Origin: Halomonas salipaludis
GTDB lineage: Bacteria > Pseudomonadota > Gammaproteobacteria > Pseudomonadales > Halomonadaceae
DNA: 64,000 bases
Reading direction: 5' to 3'
Assembly (NCBI RefSeq): GCF_002286975.1
Contig: NZ_NSKB01000007.1
Span: 248,001 to 312,000 of the forward strand
The position numbers were made by a program, and so were the translations under genes. Positions within the stretch are counted from its first letter, which is position 1. Each line of letters opens with the position of its first letter. This document shows positions 58,801-64,000 of this stretch, piece after piece. The notes beneath the pieces were generated by a model. That model did no database searches and was not told the DNA's origin. It worked only from the letters and a program-made list of their open reading frames with translations.

Positions 58801-60217
58801 TCATCAGGTGAAGATCCGCGGCCTGCGCATTGAACTTGGCGAGATCGAAGCCGAACTACTCTCTCAGCCAGCGATTCGTGAGGCGGTGGTGGTGGACCAG
58901 GAAGGTCCCAGCGGTTCGAGGCTGGTAGCCTATGTGGTTCCACAGGCTGACACTGACCTCGACAGCACCTCACTACGTGAAGCGCTGGGTCAAAAGCTAC
59001 CGGATTATATGGTGCCGGGCGTCGTGGTCACCCTCGAGGCACTGCCGCTGAATGCCAACGGCAAGGTGGATCGCAAGGCCCTGCCCGGGCCTCATCTAGA
59101 GGAAGTCCGAGAGTACGTGGCACCCTCTACACCAGAGGCGCACCAACTCGCCGAGATTTGGCAGCAAGTGCTTGGCGTTGAGCGGATTGGCGAAACCGAC
59201 AACTTCTTCGAGCTGGGTGGAGACTCCCTGTTGAGTCTACAAGTAATGAGCCGTGTACAGGCTCTAGAGGAGCCGAGACTTGCTTTTTCACTGCTCGATC
59301 TAATGCAGAAGCCGACCATAGCTTACCTATTGGGAAGAACGCCCGTTGAAGTCGAGCACGAAGGGGCCGTCATGCTCAACGGCGAGTGTGGCAGTCAGCC
59401 GCCGCTGTTCTGCATTCATGCCGTGATGGGGACGGTTTTTGACTATCAGCCGTTGGCTCGCCACTTGCAGGAAGTATGCACGGTTTATGGTCTGCCTTGC
59501 CGAATGTTGACCGACCCACGGCATCGAGATTCATCACTTGAAAAAATGGCTGATGACTACGTGGAGACGATACGTCGCATACAGCCCGTGGGGCCTTATC
59601 GGCTATTGGGATGGTCACTTGGTGGAGCATTGGCAGCTATGATCGCAGCGCGGCTTGAAATGCAAGCTCAGGAGGTGAGCCTGTTGGCGCTGGTGGATCC
59701 GTACATCCCCGGTAGCGGCCAGGAGAGTATTGATGATTGGCAGAAGGATTTTGCTGCCTATGTGTCGGTCATCTTGCCGGGTCTCTCATCTGAGATGGTC
59801 GCCAATAGTAATCACGATGCGTCCCATAAAGAGCCGAGTGAAACGGAGCTTGCCGTCAGGCTGGAGCGTCTACTCGTGGCAGACGATGCTCATGGCAGAG
59901 AAGGTTACCCTGCTCTAGGCGGTGAGGAACTGGCCCGGATCTTCTGTGTGTCACGACACTTGAAGTATCTATCACTACAGGCCGACGCCTTGCCGGCACT
60001 GAACTGTGAAGTGGACTGCTGGTGGGCGTCGGAAAGAGCCTGGGATGAGCGACAGGCGCTAGCGGATCAATTGAATCGAGCTCCGAGTACATCAATTGAG
60101 ACTGCCAGTGACCATTTCTCGATAGTTGCTGATGGTGTCCTACTCTCCAAAGTGAAGAAGCGACTAAAAGTGAGTGCTGCAATACAGTCTAACGAATCTC
60201 TGCAGGCGTTATTTTGA
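52847..60217 (+). CDS. NRPS 3: C-A(Ser)-PCP-C(dual E/C)-A(Thr-like)-PCP-TE
   Basis: The product is 2456 residues; the start overlaps the NRPS 2 stop by ATGA. Order: docking-like lead, C 56-490 (H-H-I-I-S-D-G near 184), A from about 514 reading D-V-W-H-V-S-L-I-D-K (Ser), PCP near 1040, dual E/C-type domain from about 1136 (H-H-R-L-Q-E-A-G-D and H-H-L-V-M-D-H), A from about 1592 with the same Thr-like code as NRPS 2, PCP near 2118 (G-G-D-S-L) and a thioesterase 2183-2456. The thioesterase has G-W-S-L-G-G (Ser 2257) and D-H-F-S-I (His 2423). It releases the finished acyl-hexapeptide, by hydrolysis or cyclisation. Confidence 0.92.
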   Translation: MSNIDTRRIAERFAGLPAKQRRVVYDKIRTQGLGIGQFPILRRPDSQLSICSPSYAQLRQWFLWRLDPQSSAYHITGALTLKGSLDTEALRGSFADLVSRHEALRTAFRDDGEGGMMQVVQAESNVAWCEVELGHMPKDEREAAIENQLDRLCNDPFDLEQGPLLRVGLLRLAEEQHLLVVVMHHIISDGRSMQLIIDEFAADYSARMTGEAWQPPALPIQYADYAVWQRQWMEAGEKERQLAYWQAELGDEHPILQLSTDRPRRNDGQYHAARHAIVLPASVVSRLRQQAQAKGATLFMMLLTGFQSLLYRYTGQEDIRVGVPIANRHRTETQGVVGFFVNTQVLRNPLNGRLSLAKALEQGKRAALGAQEHQDLPFEQLVEALQPERSLSHTPLFQVMFNHQRQDYGALQTLPGLELSNWPLNKGEAQFELTLDVMERTDGCIETSFVYAQELFDLTTIERLAQHYTAILQALTETPECALGDIELLDQGEQRRLQEWGESSQRYHDSSPIHHLVERQAEATPETEALVFDDQSLSYAELNARANQLAHYLIGLGVQPETRVGIAMERSIEMVVGLLGILKAGGAYVPLDPDYPSERLAYMVDDSGIELLLTQQPLRDTLPVADGLNVIELDRLDVAHHASTNPDVALHGENLAYVIYTSGSTGWPKGAANRHRALSNRLAWMQDAYRLTADDAVLQKTPFSFDVSVWEFFWPLMQGAQLVMAPPGAHREPAQLVELIRTHKITTLHFVPSMLQAFLAHGEVEACTSLTRVVCSGEALPAELQNQVFARMPHTALYNLYGPTEAAIDVTHWTCRDDGRSQVAIGQPIAGVRTYVLDGDLNLTPPGVAGELYLGGVGLARGYLHRPDLSAERFIADPLTEGERLYRTGDLVRWREDGQLEYLGRLDHQVKIRGLRIELGEIEAELLSRPEVREAVVVAQESSGGSRLVAYVVPQADSELDTSSLREALGQRLPDYMVPGVVVALEALPLNANGKVDRKALPDPELASGSQYAPPQGEVEEALVEIWSEVLGVEQVGRHDNFFELGGHSLLALKVLEKMRHRGLTAEVRTLFQCPELAAFTQALTQAPEHTEITIPPNLIPHDCQALQPEMLTLIELNAEELREIEAAVPGGASNIQDIYPLAPLQEGILFHHRLQEAGDAYVTLRLLGFDSRERLEAFIAGFNQLIARHDILRTAVFWEGLREPVQVVCKHAELVLEWLDLDGAPSQSVAEQLNAEVDPEHHRLDVRRAPMLRAVAAHDVEQDRWLLQLPSHHLVMDHTTLELLVEEIALIQQGRADELPKPLPFRNFVAQARLGVSSDQHEAFFREQLGDIEEPTAPFGLLEVRGDGRDIEEVRVPLEAELAQRVRQQAQRHGVSTASLFHLAWALVLSKTTGRHDVVFGTVLFGRMQSIAGAERALGMFINTLPVRIKTGTQGIEQSLRQTHEALSELMHHEHASLGLAQRCSGLSGGSPLFTSLLNYRYSALQEEGTPTHTWEGLEVLSGQERTNYPIGMAVDDSGEGFQLVGQVSRTIGAQRLCDYMCSAVAGIVESLQTAPRQAISEISLLGKDEQQLLSEWGENAQQYSDTSPVHQLIERQAEATPEATALIFDDQSLSYAELNTRANRLSHYLIGLGVTPETRVGIAMERSMEMVVGLLAILKAGGAYVPLDPEYPSERLAFIAEDSGIELLLTQHHLRESLPLADGLSVVELDRLDVAHHASSNPAIALHGAHLAYVIYTSGSTGRPKGAAIRHDALTNCMVWMQETYQLTDTDAVLHKAPFGFDVSVWEIFWPLSVGARLVIAQPGDHRDPERIIELIQRHGVTTLNFVPSMLKAFLAYPDVKAKTRLKHIMCGGEAVPATLQQDVAECLDGANLHDLYGPTETTIHVTHWWCRDDAHRQIPIGRPISGTRTYVLDGELNLVPQGVAGELYLGGVSLARGYLNRSDLTAERFIADPFTKGERLYRTGDLVRWREDGQLEYLGRLDHQVKIRGLRIELGEIEAELLSQPAIREAVVVDQEGPSGSRLVAYVVPQADTDLDSTSLREALGQKLPDYMVPGVVVTLEALPLNANGKVDRKALPGPHLEEVREYVAPSTPEAHQLAEIWQQVLGVERIGETDNFFELGGDSLLSLQVMSRVQALEEPRLAFSLLDLMQKPTIAYLLGRTPVEVEHEGAVMLNGECGSQPPLFCIHAVMGTVFDYQPLARHLQEVCTVYGLPCRMLTDPRHRDSSLEKMADDYVETIRRIQPVGPYRLLGWSLGGALAAMIAARLEMQAQEVSLLALVDPYIPGSGQESIDDWQKDFAAYVSVILPGLSSEMVANSNHDASHKEPSETELAVRLERLLVADDAHGREGYPALGGEELARIFCVSRHLKYLSLQADALPALNCEVDCWWASERAWDERQALADQLNRAPSTSIETASDHFSIVADGVLLSKVKKRLKVSAAIQSNESLQALF
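57809..58869 (+). repeat. Duplicated adenylation-domain block, copy 2
   Basis: Second copy of the block at 51240-52300. Long runs of identical bases, including third codon positions, point to recent duplication or gene conversion instead of old homology. Confidence 0.85.
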
Positions 60218-60266
60218 AGATCTGTATGCGTTCGGTGAACATACCTTTCGCTGAGCCCGACTTTGG

Positions 60267-60871
60267 ACTTGCCCCGGTGCCTCAGTGGTCGGCATCGCGT
60301 TGGAGCATGCTCTGAATGCCCATCTGGTTCACGAATGGATCCGTGAGGTTAGGTGGTCGGCGCCGGTGAGTGTCTCCCGGCGTTTGTTCCAGTGCCGATG
60401 GCAAGCACCACCACACCGGCATCGGCCAGCGCCGTGAAGCCGAGCCTATTTGCGTGCTACTTCCGAGTGCCAAAGGCACGGTGGACATCGAGTGGCGGGT
60501 GTCCGATGCGCAGGTCTGTCGGGCGCTGCCTCGGGATCTGCTGTCCTGATCCGTATCGACGAGATCTGATTGGCACCGAGCTGTTGGACATGCGCGCGAC
60601 CCCGATACCGACCTGGCTCGGTTGGTGAAGGTATTCGGTACCGCCCGGCCGCATGCGCCTATCTGTTCGCCAACCGGTGCGGCAACTGCGCAGGTGCTGA
60701 TCCACGATGGCCTGGGGCCTGCCTGTGTGCGCGTCGTCTCAATCAAGGCAAGTTCCATTGGGCCGACAACTGGCACCGCGACCGGGTGGAACTGTCCTGA
60801 GCAAGTGGCGGAGCTGGTCCAGGGCCTGCCCTGGCAGCGCATCGGTCCGGTGGAGGTCGTTTCAGTCCTGT
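60267..60871 (+). mobile_element. Decayed IS66-family element (tnpA and tnpB remnants)
   Basis: Translation of 60267 onward gives P-G-A-S-V-V-G-I-A-L-E-H-A-L-N-A-H-L-V-H-E-W-I-R, the IS66 TnpA signature, ending near 60549 after a frame change. A TnpB remnant follows: I-R-I-D-E-I with a stop in place of Trp, then L-D-M-R-A, A-Y-L-F-A-N-R and R-R-L-N-Q-G-K-F-H-W-A-D in changing frames up to about 60871. The large TnpC gene is absent. Open frames on either strand here are therefore not real genes. It separates the NRPS operon from the second receptor. Confidence 0.82.
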
Positions 60872-61006
60872 AAGTCTCTCGGCGAACAGACCTCGACCAT
60901 CATCGTTATCAAGGGTGAGAGCTACTAGCTAAAGGGGAAGCGACGGTTTAGAGATCCACAACCCTTAGCTTCACTAGGAAGGAAGAGCCGTCTCCCCCTC
61001 AAGCGA

Positions 61007-61042
61007 CTTACCCTCATCCAGTGTTGACAGGATGAGGGTAAG
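61007..61042 (+). terminator. Strong hairpin upstream of the second receptor
   Basis: A 13-bp perfect stem (CTTACCCTCATCC and complement) has a 10-nt loop. No T run follows. It may end transcripts entering from the IS66 side; the loop holds the -35 of the receptor promoter. Confidence 0.5.
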
Positions 61043-61071
61043 TCTCTAGGATCTAAATGATAATTATTATA
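61024..61071 (+). promoter_or_regulatory. Sigma-70 promoter with overlapping Fur box, second receptor
   Basis: TTGACA (61024-61029), a 17-bp spacer and TAGGAT (61047-61052) form a good promoter. Directly after it, 61053-61071 matches the Fur consensus at 14 of 19 positions (core ATGATAATTATTAT). Fur binding here would cover the transcription start. The gene starts at 61118 after AAGGGGAAGG. Confidence 0.75.
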
Positions 61072-61117
61072 ATTAAAATTCATGTTTCGTAAGGCTTAAA
61101 AAAAAGGGGAAGGTTAT

Positions 61118-63292
61118 ATGCTCAAGAGAAAATACGCTCTGTTCTGTCAGAGTGGGTTGCTTGTCACCACATTGGTTATGGTGCCGGTTTATTCTGCTGC
61201 TCAGGAAGAAGAAGCGGTCTCCGAATTGGAGAGCCTGACGGTCACCGCAGACAGGGTAGGGGCGCAGGGCCCAGATGTGGGCTATCAGGCAGAGCGAAGT
61301 CGAACAGCAACCAAAACAGACACACCTCTGTCCGAGACGCCTCGCTCGATATCGGTGGTAACAAGAAACCAGATTGAAGATCAGGGGGCACAAACGCTGG
61401 GCAACATTTTGGATTACGTACCGGGAGTCAATAGCGCTAACTACCCTGGAGGTGATGCGCTGGCTGGTGATATTTTCTATATACGTGGTATGAACCAGCG
61501 CGATTACGGATACGGTACCTATCGAGATGGTTTGCGAGTGCAATCAAATGCCTACGCGACATCTGCCGAACCCTATGGTTTAGAGCGAGTGGAGGTGCTC
61601 AAGGGGCCGACATCGATTCTATACGGTGAAAATATACCTGGTGGAATGGTGAACCTGGTCAGCAAGCGACCTACGTACGAACGCCAAGGAGAGGTCAATC
61701 TTAGCTATGGAACCCATGACCGACGGCAGTTTTCTTCTGATGTGTCGGGAGCTCTGAATGAAGATGGCAGCATCCGTGGCCGAATGGTGTCCTTGGTTCG
61801 CGAGGCGGATACGCAAATAAATAGCATGGGTGATGACCGCATCTACTTTGCCCCGTCGTTGGCCATCGATCTTAGCGACAGGGATACCCTGACCCTGCTG
61901 GGACAATATCAAAAGGACAGCACCGAGATTCAATTGGGGTTACCGGCATCGGGCACACTACTCGACAATCCAGGCGGTCGATTGGGCACCGATACCAACC
62001 TGGGGCATCCAGACTGGGATGGTTTTGAGCGGGAATTCTGGACATTGGGTTACGAATACGAGCACCGCTTTGATAATGAGTGGACGTTTCGCCAAAATGG
62101 GCGGTACACACGCTCCCTGGTAGATCGGCAAGAAACCTGGTTGCAATTCGTGGATGCTGGTTACGGTTCTAACATTGGTGCCTATAATCTTGATCGGGCC
62201 AATGAGTCTAGAATCTACTCCATCGATAACCAAGTGGTCGGCAATGTGACCACTGGATCGCTCGACAATACGTTCCTGTTTGGTGCCAGCTTCGACAAAA
62301 CGTCATTCGAACAAACCCAGTATGCCAGCGACTTCGCCAGTGGTGAATTCTACCTTATCGATATTTTCGATCCCCGGTATAACAGTGAGCCGCAAACCTC
62401 TATGCTGTCTGACGATGGCGACCTCAAGCAGGATTTGGCAGGTATTTATACTCAGTGGCAAGGTAAGGTAGGCGGCTTGATCGCTCTCGCGGGCGTTCGT
62501 TACGACTGGGCGGATAGTGAATATGATGATTATATGGCAGCCAATAATAATAGCCGTCGCAGCGACGAGAAGCTAAGTTGGCAAGCGGGGTTGATGTATC
62601 AGTTTGACAACGGCATCTCACCCTACGTTAGCTATTCTACTACTTTTGTACCCGTTCAACTTAACACTGAAGATAACTTCAAGCCCATTACCGGCGATCA
62701 GGTAGAGTTAGGGGTAAAGTATGAGCCGGAAGGCTGGAATACCCAGGTGACGGTTTCTGCTTATGACATTAATAAGCAAGATGACGTTAGCTACGACGGA
62801 AGCTCAGGTGACTACCGCCAGGTTGGTGAAACCCAGTCCCAGGGTTTAGAAGTAGAGGTTAAGAGTGATATTAACGAAAGTCTGAGCCTTACCGCTGCCT
62901 ATAGTTATATCGATGCCAGGATTGTCGAAGATGCTGGTTCGCGTTTAGAAGATGAGCAAATTACCGGTATTCCCCGCCATCAGGCTTCTTTCTGGGCCAA
63001 TTATACTTTCCGGCAGGGGGCATTGAACGGTCTACAAACTGGTCTTGGTGTCCGCTACTTGGGAAAATCCTACGCTTATCCACCAGAAAGTCTTGATTAC
63101 GGTACACTTGAGGTGGGTAGCGAGACGCTAGTCGATGCAACCATTGGTTATGATTTTGGCAATAACTGGAGCGCAAAGCTCAACGCCAAGAACCTTTTTG
63201 ATCGTGAATATGTCGCTCGCTGTAATAACGGAGGGCGTTGCTATTGGGGGGCTGAACGCACTGTGCAGGGCACCATTTCATACAACTGGTAG
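61118..63292 (+). CDS. TonB-dependent siderophore receptor (2)
   Basis: An outer-membrane receptor of 724 residues. Order: a signal peptide to about residue 28 (S-A-A-Q), a TonB box in L-E-S-L-T-V-T-A, a plug (R-S-I-S-V-V, Y-I-R-G-M, Y-G-E-N-I-P-G-G-M-V-N-L-V-S-K-R), then a barrel ending in I-S-Y-N-W. No STN domain is present. It is close in type to receptor 1 and to ferrichrome/pyoverdine-type receptors. Base composition is visibly more AT-rich than the catabolic genes, suggesting separate origin. A FhuD-like binding-protein gene converges from the right, so uptake genes cluster here. Confidence 0.9.
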   Translation: MLKRKYALFCQSGLLVTTLVMVPVYSAAQEEEAVSELESLTVTADRVGAQGPDVGYQAERSRTATKTDTPLSETPRSISVVTRNQIEDQGAQTLGNILDYVPGVNSANYPGGDALAGDIFYIRGMNQRDYGYGTYRDGLRVQSNAYATSAEPYGLERVEVLKGPTSILYGENIPGGMVNLVSKRPTYERQGEVNLSYGTHDRRQFSSDVSGALNEDGSIRGRMVSLVREADTQINSMGDDRIYFAPSLAIDLSDRDTLTLLGQYQKDSTEIQLGLPASGTLLDNPGGRLGTDTNLGHPDWDGFEREFWTLGYEYEHRFDNEWTFRQNGRYTRSLVDRQETWLQFVDAGYGSNIGAYNLDRANESRIYSIDNQVVGNVTTGSLDNTFLFGASFDKTSFEQTQYASDFASGEFYLIDIFDPRYNSEPQTSMLSDDGDLKQDLAGIYTQWQGKVGGLIALAGVRYDWADSEYDDYMAANNNSRRSDEKLSWQAGLMYQFDNGISPYVSYSTTFVPVQLNTEDNFKPITGDQVELGVKYEPEGWNTQVTVSAYDINKQDDVSYDGSSGDYRQVGETQSQGLEVEVKSDINESLSLTAAYSYIDARIVEDAGSRLEDEQITGIPRHQASFWANYTFRQGALNGLQTGLGVRYLGKSYAYPPESLDYGTLEVGSETLVDATIGYDFGNNWSAKLNAKNLFDREYVARCNNGGRCYWGAERTVQGTISYNW

Positions 63293-63306
63293 TATGGTAT
63301 AACTAT

Positions 63307-63341
63307 GTGTCGCAACGCCGATATAGTTGGTGGTGCGACAC
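63307..63341. terminator. Hairpin between the second receptor and the FhuD-like gene
   Basis: An 8-bp stem (GTGTCGCA and complement) with a 19-nt loop that can pair further inside, followed by TTATT. Placed between convergent genes. Confidence 0.5.
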
Positions 63342-63397
63342 TTATTCTTGGCGGGATGAGGTTGTAACTATGGTAAATGGTCAGCCGATAGTATAGG

Positions 63398-64000
63398 TTA
63401 TTCAGCAGTGGTAGCATCTGAGAAGTTGCTTTCAGTCAGATGGCTGACAAGGTTGTTGGCAAAACGCTGAGCAGAAGGAAGCCCTCCCCAAGACCAATAG
63501 TTGATAGGAACGATGGTGTAATTACTCTCTTTTACGGCAGGCAAGTGTCGCCACTGGCCATTAGAGAGTAGCCGCTTCTGCCCTCCAGGTGGATCGTAGG
63601 GGCTTTCAAGAAATATCACTTTAGCGTCGATGTCAAACAGCGGCGTTGCGCTGACTGTGGTCATACCCCATTGGCCTAGATCCCCCTGCCAAGCATTCTG
63701 AAGGCCTAGACGATTTACTACCATGCCTTCAACACTTCCCTCGCCGTAAATGCGGGCATGGCGCTCATCAATCAGGCGTACTATTAATATAGGAAAGTCA
63801 CTGCTGCCATCAAGCTGACTTCTTAAATCGTCAAAATAGCTATTGGTTTTCTCGATGTACTGATCAGCCCTGGCAGGGGCATGGACGAGGTCACCAAGCT
63901 GTCGAGTCAATTTTTCCACCGCTTCCCAATGGTCATGGTCGTCATTGTTACCGGAAAAATTATAAAGAAGATATTCCTTAACATCAGAGATTCTTCTAAG
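63398..64000 (-). CDS. Iron-siderophore ABC transporter periplasmic binding protein, FhuD-like (3' part, cut by window edge)
   Basis: The last 200 residues of a gene that enters from the right edge; its start is outside the window, so the GTG at 63919 is not the start. Seen: I-L-I-V-R-L, a G-S-V-E-G-M-V-V-N-R-L-G-L segment typical of the second lobe of FhuD/FecB-type proteins, D-A-K-V-I-F-L-E-S-P-Y-D and a final W-S-W-G-G-L-P-S-A. It would receive the ferric siderophore from a TonB receptor and pass it to an inner-membrane ABC transporter, whose genes probably lie beyond the window. Confidence 0.8.
   Translation of the reverse strand, partial: LRRISDVKEYLLYNFSGNNDDHDHWEAVEKLTRQLGDLVHAPARADQYIEKTNSYFDDLRSQLDGSSDFPILIVRLIDERHARIYGEGSVEGMVVNRLGLQNAWQGDLGQWGMTTVSATPLFDIDAKVIFLESPYDPPGGQKRLLSNGQWRHLPAVKESNYTIVPINYWSWGGLPSAQRFANNLVSHLTESNFSDATTAE

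Noticed and set aside
60282-60842. 186-codon minus-strand frame and several short plus-strand frames after NRPS 3
   Set aside because: The plus strand shows frameshifted IS66 TnpA/TnpB pieces; the open frames are by-products of decay.

Overview
The window looks like a chromosomal segment of a halophilic gammaproteobacterium, most likely Halomonadaceae (Halomonas type). Reasons: high GC by eye, a near-complete glycine betaine to sarcosine to glycine pathway, TRAP and TTT solute transporters, and an acylated-siderophore NRPS locus of the kind known from marine and halophilic Halomonas and Marinobacter. No rRNA, tRNA or CRISPR array was seen.

Region 1 (1-5029) is methylated-amine catabolism: the start of gbcA (cut by the left edge), divergent gbcB, dgcA, a divergent pyrroline-5-carboxylate-reductase-like gene and a broken etfB remnant. 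Region 2 (5047-14240) is a self-contained catabolic island. It holds an amidohydrolase, a RidA-family protein, a TctC binding protein, a flavin-reductase-like protein, an IclR regulator, the lower homoprotocatechuate genes hpaG1-hpaG2-hpaH-hpaI, and the TctB/TctA permease. No ring-cleavage enzyme is present. A TetR regulator follows (14237-14869). Its upstream region carries the same TGTACA boxes, at the same 21-bp spacing, as the dgcA/proC-like intergenic region 11 kb away, so the island may have been inserted into an older betaine locus.

Region 3 (14959-29810) holds a PQQ-type aldose dehydrogenase, an AEC transporter, glyA, a GbdR/SouR-like AraC regulator, a TRAP transporter, and soxB-soxD-soxA-soxG-purU. 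GbcAB, DgcA and SoxBDAG remove methyl groups stepwise, and GlyA and PurU handle the one-carbon units. Two copies of an intergenic repeat flank soxDAG.

Region 4 (29811-64000) is iron acquisition: a TonB receptor, a small exported DUF6746-like protein, a FecI-type sigma factor with a miniature FecR-like anti-sigma, then a 26.5-kb same-strand gene run. That run encodes an MbtH-like protein, a type II thioesterase, a phosphopantetheinyl transferase, a SyrP-like hydroxylase and three NRPSs. The predicted order is FAAL-PCP / C-A(Asp)-PCP-E / C-A(Dab-like)-PCP // C-A(Asp)-PCP / C(dual E/C)-A(Thr-like)-PCP // C-A(Ser)-PCP / C(dual E/C)-A(Thr-like)-PCP-TE. This fits an acyl-hexapeptide siderophore carrying beta-hydroxyaspartate. 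A decayed IS66 element, a second TonB receptor behind a strong Fur box, and the 3' part of a FhuD-like binding protein follow. Candidate Fur boxes precede both receptors, the sigma factor and the DUF6746-like gene.
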